Shown in pieces: positions 1 through 6,704 of a stretch of DNA of 43,476 nt. Numbering within the stretch: the first letter of the stretch is position 1; every line of letters begins with the position of its first letter. The notes below the pieces were generated by a model. The model saw nothing but the letters and a program-made list of their open reading frames with translations, had not been told where the DNA came from and searched no databases. Position numbers and translations under genes: made by a program. Location of the stretch: contig QZDW01000027.1 of the NCBI GenBank assembly GCA_009917545.1, positions 1 through 43,476 on the forward strand. The letters are read 5' to 3'. This DNA comes from a bacterium 1XD42-76. GTDB taxonomy: Bacteria > Bacillota > Clostridia > Lachnospirales > Lachnospiraceae.

Positions 1-839
1 TTCAGACGGTATTTGTTGCGGTTTACGTCTTTTTTCTGAAAGGTTTGGATTTTATTTAAGTTTGGATAACGTACATCATGCAGACGGGGGCCCTGCCCTT
101 TTCCGCCATGTGAAATCCCTGCCGCTTCCAGATACCTGCGGTACCTTTGATAGATAGTCATCGGGCTGATCATGGTCTTATCAGGAGCAGGGAAGAAAAA
201 GTCGCTGTCTTTTTCCCACCAGATTTTATCTGCATAGGATATACAGGCTTCTTTTACGGAATCTGATAATGGGATATACCGGTCACGGTCAGTCTTTGCT
301 TCACGGATCGTAAGAATCCCATCTTCGAGATTCACATCCCTGCAGCGAAGTCCGACAACTTCTGACACACGAAGCCCACAGCCATAAAGAATCCGGAAGA
401 TCACTGGTAACGCCAAATGCATATTTCTTGCAGCTTCTTTGGGTTCTGTTTCATCAGCGGCTTTGATCACAGCTGCTATCTGCTCATGCGTAAATATATA
501 TGGTACAAATGAACTGTGATTCAAACCCTTCACTTCCGGCACGATATAAGCATCATAACCAAGGTTATTAAGGTATATGGCAAACTGTCTTATGCAGGTA
601 ATGCGGTGTGACCGGCTTTTTTCGGATTCACCTGCCCGGGGCGCTGTCCATTTTTCTGCAAGGGAGCGGGATATTTTTATTTCTGTGACACCCTGTTCTT
701 CACTGAAACGGCAAAACCGGGATAAACATTTCGGTTCATCTGCGTATTTAAAACCTGTGCTTCTTTTGTACTGAATGAATTCCCGGGCAACTTCCGCAAA
801 TGAACCTGTCATGGATGGTGATTTTCTGATTCTTGTCAT
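1..839 (-). pseudogene. Second tyrosine recombinase, disrupted and cut by window edge
   Basis: This is a phage-integrase-family tyrosine recombinase, a DNA strand-exchange enzyme. Its ATG (837-839) overlaps the TAA of the preceding recombinase as TAATG, so the two are translationally coupled. Residues 1-257 look normal: an N-terminal core-binding region, then the catalytic domain with the first catalytic Arg in CGLRVSEVVGL (about residue 157) and the HDVR box (residues 254-257, bases 69-80). Intact relatives continue with a HTFA-like segment and later a His and the nucleophilic Tyr. Here the frame runs into unrelated sequence (YPNLNKIQTF...) up to the window edge, and neither residue is seen. 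I read this as a gene cut by a deletion or element junction near base 68. Overlapping recombinases resemble recombinase-in-trio or Tn554-type cassettes, but no third gene is visible. Confidence 0.75.
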
Positions 840-2050
840 TAGATTGCCACCTCCAATGCACATTTCCGAAGCTCGGTGATATCAATACGAAGATACGCCA
901 TCGTAGTTTCAGTAGTTGTGTGCCCCAGGATTTCTGAAATGACCGGAAGCGGAATCTCATGCTCCAACAGGCGGCTCGCAAGGCTGTGGCGGAGTGTGTG
1001 GGAGCCTTTCTTTTTCCCTTCAAGATGGATTCCCGATCTCTGGAGACGTACCCTTACAAGGGCGCCGACCGCACCCGGATTGAAATCCGTATAAGGAGGA
1101 AGCTGCCTCACAAAAACGTGATCCGAGTCGGTTTCAGGCCTTGCGTTCTTCAGATAGTTAATGATCGCTTCGCCAACATCTTCCAAAAGAGGAAGTTCTA
1201 ACGGATTTCCTGTTTTTACCTGGTTCAAATGGATTACTTCTCTTTCCCAGTCGATATTGGAAAACCTTAAATTTGCGACATCGCTGCTGCGTAATCCAAG
1301 TCTTGCAATCAGAAGAATGATTGCATAATCACGGATTCCGCAGGGATTCCCAAGGTCAATCGAATCAAGAAGTTTCGTCACCTCATTCGCTGAATACGAA
1401 GAAGGTAATCGGCTCTGCCTGTTGTAATGAGGGTTTGGAAGTTTTGAAAACATCTCCTGCTCCATAAGACCATGTTCATAGCAGTATTTCAGATAATAGC
1501 GCACCGCACGCATTGTATGATTTATGGTTGGCTTTTCATAACAGTTCAAAGATGCCATGAAATCCAAAACGTCTTTGAGAGACAGTGTATCTAAAGAAGC
1601 AATGTTCTTCCTGCTTAAAAACGCAAAAAAGCGTTCCAGATATAAACTGAAAATTTTATTTGATTTTTTTATTATCCCGATATCTTCCCGATGGGAAATA
1701 TATGCTTCTGCGCTATATCTAAATCCCTCTGGGAAAGTGTACGCTCTTTTATCCATGGCAAGATAAAGAACTACATTCCCTGAACGCTGGTATTCTGCCA
1801 AAGCATTTATACAACGGGAATAGGCGGTACACCATTTTTTCAACGCTATCTTAGATGACATAGAATAATGGTCTTCTAAAAACTGTAATCCGAAATCCAT
1901 GCTGAAAGAATCAGTACCTTGTTCGTGGGAGTAGAGCAAAAGCTGTTTTGTAAGAGTTTTAAATACTTTTTGGTAATAGCTGGATGCACCTGCCTGTACG
2001 AGTGCTTCCCCGGTTTGGTTGATCAGTTGCTGCAAAGTTGATTTTTCCAT
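839..2050 (-). CDS. Tyrosine recombinase / integrase, first of a tandem pair
   Basis: A 403-residue site-specific tyrosine recombinase. The catalytic set appears complete: Arg254 in LGLRSSD, His351 and Arg354 in HTLRHSLASRL, His377 in LGHTTTETT and the nucleophile Tyr386 in MAYLRID. An N-terminal SAM-like core-binding domain spans roughly residues 110-200. The ATG at 2050 was chosen because AAGGAGG lies just upstream; an ATG 12 codons earlier lacks such a site. The gene leads the second recombinase with a TAATG overlap. Its upstream flank runs directly into a parA gene broken within Walker A, which suggests that this cassette inserted there. Function in this strain is doubtful if all partners of a multi-recombinase element are needed, since the second copy is broken. 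Confidence 0.9.
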   Translation of the reverse strand: MEKSTLQQLINQTGEALVQAGASSYYQKVFKTLTKQLLLYSHEQGTDSFSMDFGLQFLEDHYSMSSKIALKKWCTAYSRCINALAEYQRSGNVVLYLAMDKRAYTFPEGFRYSAEAYISHREDIGIIKKSNKIFSLYLERFFAFLSRKNIASLDTLSLKDVLDFMASLNCYEKPTINHTMRAVRYYLKYCYEHGLMEQEMFSKLPNPHYNRQSRLPSSYSANEVTKLLDSIDLGNPCGIRDYAIILLIARLGLRSSDVANLRFSNIDWEREVIHLNQVKTGNPLELPLLEDVGEAIINYLKNARPETDSDHVFVRQLPPYTDFNPGAVGALVRVRLQRSGIHLEGKKKGSHTLRHSLASRLLEHEIPLPVISEILGHTTTETTMAYLRIDITELRKCALEVAI

Positions 2051-2125
2051 CGTGCGTTCCTCCTTAAGCGAATTGATAAAATACACTTAAATCTTGATGG
2101 ATTATGGAAAGTAAATCAACTAAAG

Positions 2126-2146
2126 AATCCTTTATTTATAAGGATT
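2126..2146. repeat. Hairpin in recombinase upstream region
   Basis: AATCCTT (2126-2132) and AAGGATT (2140-2146) are perfect inverted arms separated by seven bases. They lie between the recombinase start and the broken parA gene, inside the presumed terminal region of the recombinase cassette. They could be part of its recombination end or a regulatory hairpin; I cannot tell which. Confidence 0.5.
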
Positions 2147-2153
2147 TCTATCA

Positions 2154-2228
2154 TTAACTTTGCATAATGTATAGCTTTTCATAACCGACTCCGCCTTTCT
2201 GGTTTGCGATTGCGATTATTTTACACAT
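2154..2228 (-). pseudogene. parA: ParA/Soj-type partition ATPase, 5' remnant cut in Walker A
   Basis: Only the first 15 codons of a ParA-family ATPase remain (bases 2184-2228): MCKIIAIANQKGGVG, the classic start of the deviant Walker A motif KGGVGKTT. After the GGT codon the frame continues with unrelated residues (YEKLYIMQS) and stops at 2154-2156. An AAGGAG ribosome site precedes the ATG, and the start lies 19 bases after the DUF3970 gene, so it was the next gene of that operon. ParA proteins partition plasmids and integrative elements. The breakpoint at 2183/2184 abuts the tandem recombinase cassette, which is the likely cause. The rest of parA is not in the window. Confidence 0.8.
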
Positions 2229-2247
2229 GATCATTCTCCTTTGCCTT

Positions 2248-2427
2248 CTACTGGTTTTCTTTTACATTGCTTTTCCTGACTTCCACATAAGTCCTGTAAT
2301 ATTTCTTTGTCCCTTTGTTTGGGAACATATCGGAAAACTCCGTCACTTCGATTTTCGGATTCCTCTGTAAAATCTTCCCGAACCACTTAATATCGTTCTT
2401 TGTTCCCATAAGCCTGACTTTTAACAT
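2248..2427 (-). CDS. DUF3970 family small protein
   Basis: A 59-residue protein that I recognise as DUF3970-like from its opening (MLKVRLMGTKNDIKWF) and its C-terminal YYRTYVEVR strand. Members are small proteins of unknown function in Firmicutes genomes and mobile elements. The ATG at 2425-2427 overlaps the TGA of the upstream DUF6075 gene as TGATG, which favours this start over a TTG one codon earlier and indicates translational coupling. The next gene downstream was parA, 19 bases on. The three-gene order suggests a maintenance or accessory segment of a plasmid-like or integrative element, now truncated. No catalytic motif is visible. Confidence 0.75.
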   Translation of the reverse strand: MLKVRLMGTKNDIKWFGKILQRNPKIEVTEFSDMFPNKGTKKYYRTYVEVRKSNVKENQ

Positions 2428-2894
2428 CAATCCCGTCCTCCGAACATGGCGTACAGATTGTGGTTATACGTTGCATATTCCGGATACCTGATCTGTACCG
2501 CCTGCCAAAAATAAGGTGCATAGGCACAGCAGAATAATTCCTCCACTGTATAAAGCCTGCACTCGTCCACCTGTTCCTCCGCATCATCGTAATCAAGGAC
2601 ACTCGGCGTACCGTTGCAGTAAAGGTTATACGCCATCCTGACTACTTTCACGCTCCCGCTGGTCTGCCAGCCTTCATGCAGGCACTCCGTTTTTACACAG
2701 CCTGTCTTAAAATCATAGATACTGTAAATGTTTCTTCTCGTGTCATCGCTGATACCAAGACAATATACAAGCGCTTTGTGGTACACGTCCCGATACCTGA
2801 CCTCTTTCAATTTCTCATAGTAGAATTTTTCATGTGCATCGCTGATAAAAATAATCGCTTTCTCTTTTTCTGCTCCTAACGCTGTATTTGCCAT
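2427..2894 (-). CDS. DUF6075 family protein
   Basis: A 155-residue protein without signal peptide or membrane segments. It resembles DUF6075 proteins of Lachnospiraceae integrative elements, based on the IIFISDAHEKFYYEKLKEV start, the YHKALVYCLGISDDTRR segment, the CLHEGWQTSGSVKVVRMA block and the CCAYAPYFWQAVQIRYPEY tail. Function is unknown. AAGGAG lies ahead of the ATG. It starts the small operon DUF6075-DUF3970-parA, whose third gene is broken by the recombinase cassette. It is the outermost gene of the mobile remnant on the tsf side and is preceded by an array of inverted repeats that may hold its operator. Confidence 0.75.
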   Translation of the reverse strand: MANTALGAEKEKAIIFISDAHEKFYYEKLKEVRYRDVYHKALVYCLGISDDTRRNIYSIYDFKTGCVKTECLHEGWQTSGSVKVVRMAYNLYCNGTPSVLDYDDAEEQVDECRLYTVEELFCCAYAPYFWQAVQIRYPEYATYNHNLYAMFGGRD

Positions 2895-2962
2895 AATTAA
2901 TCTCCTTAAATTTTTTAATATTATGAAGGATTTGAGAAAATGAGTTTTAAGGGATTACGATA

Positions 2963-3031
2963 ATTGAGTAAACTTCGCCGAAGATTGTGAGTATCCAATT
3001 TACTCAACAAAGCTGTTGAGTAATACTCAAT
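2963..3031. repeat. Cluster of TTGAGTA inverted repeats
   Basis: Four copies of one heptamer lie in alternating orientation: ATTGAGTA at 2963-2970, TACTCAA at 3001-3007, TTGAGTA at 3016-3022 and TACTCAAT at 3024-3031. TACTCAACA/TGTTGAGTA (3001-3009 and 3014-3022) is a perfect nine-base stem, and TTGAGTA-A-TACTCAA (3016-3030) is a near-perfect dyad. A small CTTCG/CGAAG hairpin sits between. The cluster lies upstream of the DUF6075 operon, between it and the tsf terminator. It could be an operator array or recombinase-binding sites at an element end. The rest of the 2895-3102 gap is A+T-rich and otherwise blank. Confidence 0.6.
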
Positions 3032-3102
3032 TTGAAGTGATTTTAGACGGTTTTTAACGGTAAAAGACGGTATTTCCATCTTGACCTTTTTTTGAATAGA
3101 AA

Positions 3103-3162
3103 AAGGCTCCGAATCCCTCATAATCACTTGAAAATGCGTGATTACAAGGCATTCGGAGCCTT
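3103..3162 (-). terminator. Rho-independent terminator of rpsB-tsf
   Basis: Long imperfect stem (arms about 3103-3127 and 3138-3162, AAGGCTCCGAAT paired with ATTCGGAGCCTT) located about 38 bases after the tsf stop. On the minus strand the stem is followed by a T-rich run. Confidence 0.85.
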
Positions 3163-3199
3163 ATAATTTTTATACAGTTATTTCAAATGCAAACTTCGC

Positions 3200-4135
3200 T
3201 TACATGCCCATCTGTTTTGCCACTTCCTCAGCAAAATTCTCTTCCTTTTTCTCAAGACCCTCGCCTGTCTCAAAGCGGATGAACTTCTTTACTGCAATCT
3301 TAGCGCCATTCGCTTTTGCGACCTCTGCCACGTACTGAGCGACAGACTGCTTGCCATCCTCTGCCTTCACATATACCTGATCAAGCAGGCAAATCTCCTT
3401 CATTTCCTTCTTGATGCGTCCCATCACCATGCCGCTGATAATCTTATCATTTGCATCCGGCTTCTCGTTCTTGGCCGCCGCTGTCAGGATCTCTTTCTCT
3501 TTCTCAATATACTCTGCATCAACCTCAGCCTCACTTGTGTAGAGGGGCTTTAAAGCTGCTGCCTGCATGGCAACATTCTTTGCCATCTCCACAACAGCAT
3601 CGTTGACAACATCTGTCTCCACATCCACCAAAACGCCAATCTTTCCGCCTGCATGGATATAGGAAGCAACAAATCCATTCTCCTCGCAAATCTGGGAGAA
3701 TCTTCTGATCTTCATATTCTCGCCAATAATAGAGATCTGGGAGGACAGTGCCTCTGCTACTGTCATAGACGGATCCTTTTCCCATTTCTCATTCATAAAT
3801 GCATCAATATCAGCTGCTGCTGTATTCAGCGCCTGAGCGGCAACCTCTGCAACGTAGCTGCGGAATTTCTCATTCTTGGCTACAAAGTCAGTCTCGGCAT
3901 TTACCTCAACAACGACTGCTTTCTTACCGTCTGCAGAAACAAGCGTGTCCACAATACCCTCAGCGGCAACTCTTCCTGCTTTCTTTGCGGCGCCAGCCAG
4001 TCCTTTTTCACGTAAGAAATCAACTGCCTTTTCCATATCGCCGTCTGTCGCTGCAAGAGCCTTTTTGCAGTCCATCATTCCGGCGCCTGTCATCTCTCTT
4101 AACTCTTTTACCATTGCGGCTGTTACTGCTGCCAT
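3200..4135 (-). CDS. tsf: Translation elongation factor Ts
   Basis: A 311-residue EF-Ts, the guanine-nucleotide exchange factor that recycles EF-Tu in the cytoplasm. The N-terminal UBA-like domain carries the family signature (VKELREMTGAGMMDCKKAL), followed by the TDFVAKNEKF motif at the start of the core domain that contacts EF-Tu. Length is usual for the family. A GGAGG site precedes the ATG. It lies 127 bases after rpsB in the same direction and ends at a strong terminator. In many Firmicutes pyrH and frr follow tsf; here the operon ends and mobile-element remnants follow, so the locus has probably been interrupted. Confidence 0.97.
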   Translation of the reverse strand: MAAVTAAMVKELREMTGAGMMDCKKALAATDGDMEKAVDFLREKGLAGAAKKAGRVAAEGIVDTLVSADGKKAVVVEVNAETDFVAKNEKFRSYVAEVAAQALNTAAADIDAFMNEKWEKDPSMTVAEALSSQISIIGENMKIRRFSQICEENGFVASYIHAGGKIGVLVDVETDVVNDAVVEMAKNVAMQAAALKPLYTSEAEVDAEYIEKEKEILTAAAKNEKPDANDKIISGMVMGRIKKEMKEICLLDQVYVKAEDGKQSVAQYVAEVAKANGAKIAVKKFIRFETGEGLEKKEENFAEEVAKQMGM

Positions 4136-4262
4136 GTTCTAATTCCTCCGATTTATATAAGTCCGGCCATCTGGTACAAAAACCTGATCCTAGCGGTTTC
4201 CCTGCCTGGGTAGCATTCCGGCATTTACTGCCGCTCCCCGGATCATCACTGCCGATCTGTTA

Positions 4263-4997
4263 TCAGGCTTCGTCTGTCCCTTCCTGCTCCGGCATCATTT
4301 CGACTTCTTCTGCTTCGCCCTGGTTCGCCTCTATTACGGCATCTGCCATCTTGGAAACGATCAGTTTGACTGCTCTGATCGCATCGTCGTTACCCGGAAT
4401 TACATAATCCAGCTCTTCCGGATCACAGTTCGTATCGGCAATACCAATCAACGGGATTCCCAGAGTATGGGCCTCCTGTACACAGATTCTTTCCTTCTTA
4501 GGATCTACGACAAAAATCGCATCTGGAATACGCTTCATTTCCTTGATACCGCCAAGGTTTCTCTCCAGCTTCTCCCATTCCTTTTTAAGCGCAATCACTT
4601 CCTTCTTCGGAAGAACATCAAATGTTCCATCCTCAGACATTCTCTCGATTGCCTTAAGTCTGGCAACTCTTGACTGGATGGTCTTAAAGTTTGTGAGCAT
4701 TCCGCCAAGCCATCTCTCATTTACATAGAACATATTGCAACGCTCTGCCTCGGTCTTAATTGCATCCTGAGCCTGTTTTTTTGTTCCTACAAAGAGAATT
4801 GTGCCGCCCTCTGCTGCAATATCAGCTACCGCCTTATAGGCCTCGTCAACCTTACCAACCGACTTTTGAAGGTCGATAATATAGATCCCGTTTCTCTCTG
4901 TATAGATATACGGAGCCATCTTGGGGTTCCATCTTCTTGTCTGATGTCCGAAATGCACACCGGCTTCCAGCAACTGCTTCATTGAAATAACGCTCAT
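4263..4997 (-). CDS. rpsB: 30S ribosomal protein S2
   Basis: A 244-residue S2 protein of the small ribosomal subunit. Characteristic segments are [20 protein letters not shown] near the N terminus, [17 protein letters not shown], and [12 protein letters not shown] with [20 protein letters not shown] in the C-terminal half. The tail is acidic ([13 protein letters not shown]). A GGAGG site precedes the ATG. It is the first gene of the rpsB-tsf operon and has a clear sigma70-type promoter about 110 bases upstream. A copy of the dispersed intergenic repeat lies just beyond that promoter. Confidence 0.97.
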   Translation of the reverse strand: MSVISMKQLLEAGVHFGHQTRRWNPKMAPYIYTERNGIYIIDLQKSVGKVDEAYKAVADIAAEGGTILFVGTKKQAQDAIKTEAERCNMFYVNERWLGGMLTNFKTIQSRVARLKAIERMSEDGTFDVLPKKEVIALKKEWEKLERNLGGIKEMKRIPDAIFVVDPKKERICVQEAHTLGIPLIGIADTNCDPEELDYVIPGNDDAIRAVKLIVSKMADAVIEANQGEAEEVEMMPEQEGTDEA

Positions 4998-5108
4998 ATT
5001 TTCCCTCCATTGGTTAAATTCTTCCGTCCGTCTCCTCTTCCTCGAAAACTCTCCATCTGGAAAGCACCAGTCTCAGAATCCACGAACGTGCATAATATCA
5101 GCTTTTTT

Positions 5109-5137
5109 ACTATAGCACAGCTTTTTTTATTACGCAA
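5109..5137 (-). promoter_or_regulatory. rpsB-tsf promoter
   Basis: TTGCGT (-35, 5132-5137) and TATAGT (-10, 5109-5114) on the minus strand with a 17-base spacer, giving an rpsB leader of about 100 bases. A good sigmaA-type match. Confidence 0.75.
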
Positions 5138-5151
5138 GCCTTTTTTGCGCC

Positions 5152-5270
5152 TTTACTATGAAAGTTCATCGCCGCAGGCGATTTAAGTTCAGGGATGCCA
5201 AATGCGCCGGACTACTTTCCTTCATGATGGGGCGCTCACTCATGGGCGCAGGAAGGTTTACTATGAAAAT
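5152..5270 (+). repeat. Dispersed structured repeat, copy A
   Basis: Copy A of an intergenic repeat family. Order of parts: a TTTACTATGAAAGT edge, a small hairpin (ATCGCC/GGCGAT), the conserved box TTCAGGGATGCCAAATGCGC, a second hairpin (GCGC...GCGC around 5232-5249), then GCAGGAAGG and another TTTACTATGAAA edge. Other copies are at 9970, 11703, 12202 and 24477. It lies upstream of the rpsB promoter and no protein is encoded. Confidence 0.7.
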
Positions 5271-5331
5271 TCGCCGCCAGGCAGCATACCGGAATTTATG
5301 CCACCTAGCGGCGGTGGACTTTCACAGTAAA
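5257..5331. repeat. 75-base palindrome adjoining repeat copy A
   Basis: The edge TTTACTATGAAAATTCGCCG (5257 onward) is answered by an inverted edge ending TGGACTTTCACAGTAAA (to 5331). This forms a roughly 22-base imperfect stem, with a further inner GGCAGCATA / TTATGCC pairing. It shares its edge sequence with the dispersed repeat, so the two look like parts of one modular palindromic element. Confidence 0.65.
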
Positions 5332-5601
5332 AGCCCTTGTCTGGGAAGCCCCTGCAGTTGCCGCATAAGTTTTCCAGTTAAATTCAAAAAAGGTCTTTAA
5401 AATTTATATAGGGGTAGTCTACGCTTTTTTTGCTCCCCGGAAGTTAATGTTTCACAGTAACAATTACCATTCCCCACTGCTTCCCGGCTGACACACGCAC
5501 GCCAAAAACTCTATCCATCCGAATAATCGTCCCCTCATTCTGAACATCCCCATACAAAAGCCGGCATGGTGCATCTCCCAAATTCTATAAAATGCAAAAA
5601 A
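5332..5601. other. Intergenic stretch between repeat A and codY terminator
   Basis: No convincing gene. A minus-strand open frame of 24 codons (5444-5518, starting MDRVFGVRVSAG) extends upstream without a start codon to about 46 codons. It reads like protein but has no ribosome site, so it may be the tail of a lost gene. Confidence 0.3.
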
Positions 5602-5634
5602 GAAGCACTGCCATCCATCAGCAGTACCTCCTTC
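5602..5634 (-). terminator. codY terminator
   Basis: Hairpin (GAAG-GAGG-TACTGC paired with GGCAGTGCTTC) just after the codY stop, followed on the minus strand by six T residues. Confidence 0.75.
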
Positions 5635-5644
5635 TCCAGTCATA

Positions 5645-6427
5645 TTATTTTGTATTGGCAGCCTTCAACGCCCTCAGCTCATCAAAAACAACGTCATTCA
5701 AAACTTTGATATACGTTCCTTTCATTCCAGAAGAACGGGACTCAATCACGCCTGCACTTTCAAATTTACGGAGTGCATTAACAATAACGGAACGGGTAAT
5801 CCCCACGCGGTCTGCGATCTTGCTCGCAACCAGGATCCCCTCATTGCCGTCCAACTCATCAAAAATATGAGTAATTGCCTCCAATTCTGAGAAGGAAAGG
5901 GTACTGATCGCGGACTTTACGATTTGAATTTTTCTCGTTTCCTCTGCATTTTCTTCATTGACCGAGCGCATCATTTCCAATCCTACGACGGTAGTTCCAT
6001 ACTCACTTAAAATAATATCTCCGATATCATACTGCTCGTCAGATTTATAGATAAACAATGTCCCCAGGCGTTCCCCCGCGATATCAATCGGCGTGATAAT
6101 GGCCTGATATTTCTTTACATTCTGCTCCGCAAAGCCAAGCGTCGCCAGGTTCACATTCTCCTTTGTCGAAAGCACGCTCAGGAGACGTTCATTTAACAGC
6201 TTATCAATATAGCCGCCCACCTTGTCTTCAATCAATTCGTGGATCTCCTCCACACCCGGACAGATACTTACCCCCAGTACCTTTCCTTTTTTGCTGATAA
6301 CCAGTATGTTGGACAGTAAAATCTCGCTCAATACCTTGCAGATATCATTGAATACTACTTTGTGTGAATTGTTGTTATGGAGCAGTTTATTTATTTTTCT
6401 GGTTTTGTCCAATAATTCCACACTCAT
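5645..6427 (-). CDS. codY: GTP- and branched-chain-amino-acid-responsive repressor CodY
   Basis: A 260-residue CodY, the global nutritional regulator of low-G+C Gram-positives. It represses peptide transport, amino-acid synthesis and other stationary-phase genes when GTP and branched-chain amino acids are plentiful. The N-terminal GAF-type ligand domain spans about residues 1-155. The C-terminal winged helix-turn-helix lies at about 200-255 (ILVASKIADRVGITRSVIVN, then ALRKFESAGVIESRSSGMKG). AAGGAGG precedes the ATG. It is transcribed alone from a clear promoter and ends at a terminator. The opp and oligopeptidase genes in this window belong to functions that CodY commonly controls. Confidence 0.97.
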   Translation of the reverse strand: MSVELLDKTRKINKLLHNNNSHKVVFNDICKVLSEILLSNILVISKKGKVLGVSICPGVEEIHELIEDKVGGYIDKLLNERLLSVLSTKENVNLATLGFAEQNVKKYQAIITPIDIAGERLGTLFIYKSDEQYDIGDIILSEYGTTVVGLEMMRSVNEENAEETRKIQIVKSAISTLSFSELEAITHIFDELDGNEGILVASKIADRVGITRSVIVNALRKFESAGVIESRSSGMKGTYIKVLNDVVFDELRALKAANTK

Positions 6428-6483
6428 TATCCAATAACCTCCTTTTCATAATGATATCATACATAAAAACTCTTATCGTTTAA

Positions 6484-6512
6484 ATTGTATCATGATATTC
6501 CTGTAATAGCAA
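6484..6512 (-). promoter_or_regulatory. codY promoter
   Basis: TTGCTA (6507-6512) and TACAAT (6484-6489) on the minus strand with a 17-base spacer. About 50 bases further upstream is an ATTTTC-CC-GAAAAT dyad (6565-6578). It resembles a CodY box but has one extra central base, so autoregulation is only a possibility. Confidence 0.7.
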
Positions 6513-6651
6513 GACTTTTTGGAATAATTTAAGAAAATATACAAATTATTATGTATTATATCTGATTTTCCCGAAAATATATGTTATGCTGCCATATATC
6601 AGAAAACGATTTTTTCCGACAGGAAACATTCTGGTACAGGCTGCGCAGGAA

Positions 6652-6695
6652 AGCGGCTCCTGGCATTCCTTTTCAGGAACCGACCAGATGCCGCT
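6652..6695 (-). terminator. topA terminator
   Basis: Stem AGCGGC/GCCGCT with inner TGG/CCA and TTCCT-GAAA-AGGAA pairings, directly downstream of topA, followed by a short pyrimidine run (TTTCCT). The remaining codY-topA gap shows no gene. Confidence 0.55.
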
Positions 6696-6704
6696 TATCA
6701 CAAC

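Noticed and set aside
3799-4407. Long plus-strand open frame (202 codons) across the tsf/rpsB boundary
   Set aside because: Antisense to two certain genes, with Leu/Pro/Ser-rich composition typical of a shadow frame.
5444-5518. 24-codon frame upstream of rpsB reading MDRVFGVRVSAG
   Set aside because: Protein-like but no ribosome site, no known family and too short to call; noted only as intergenic content.
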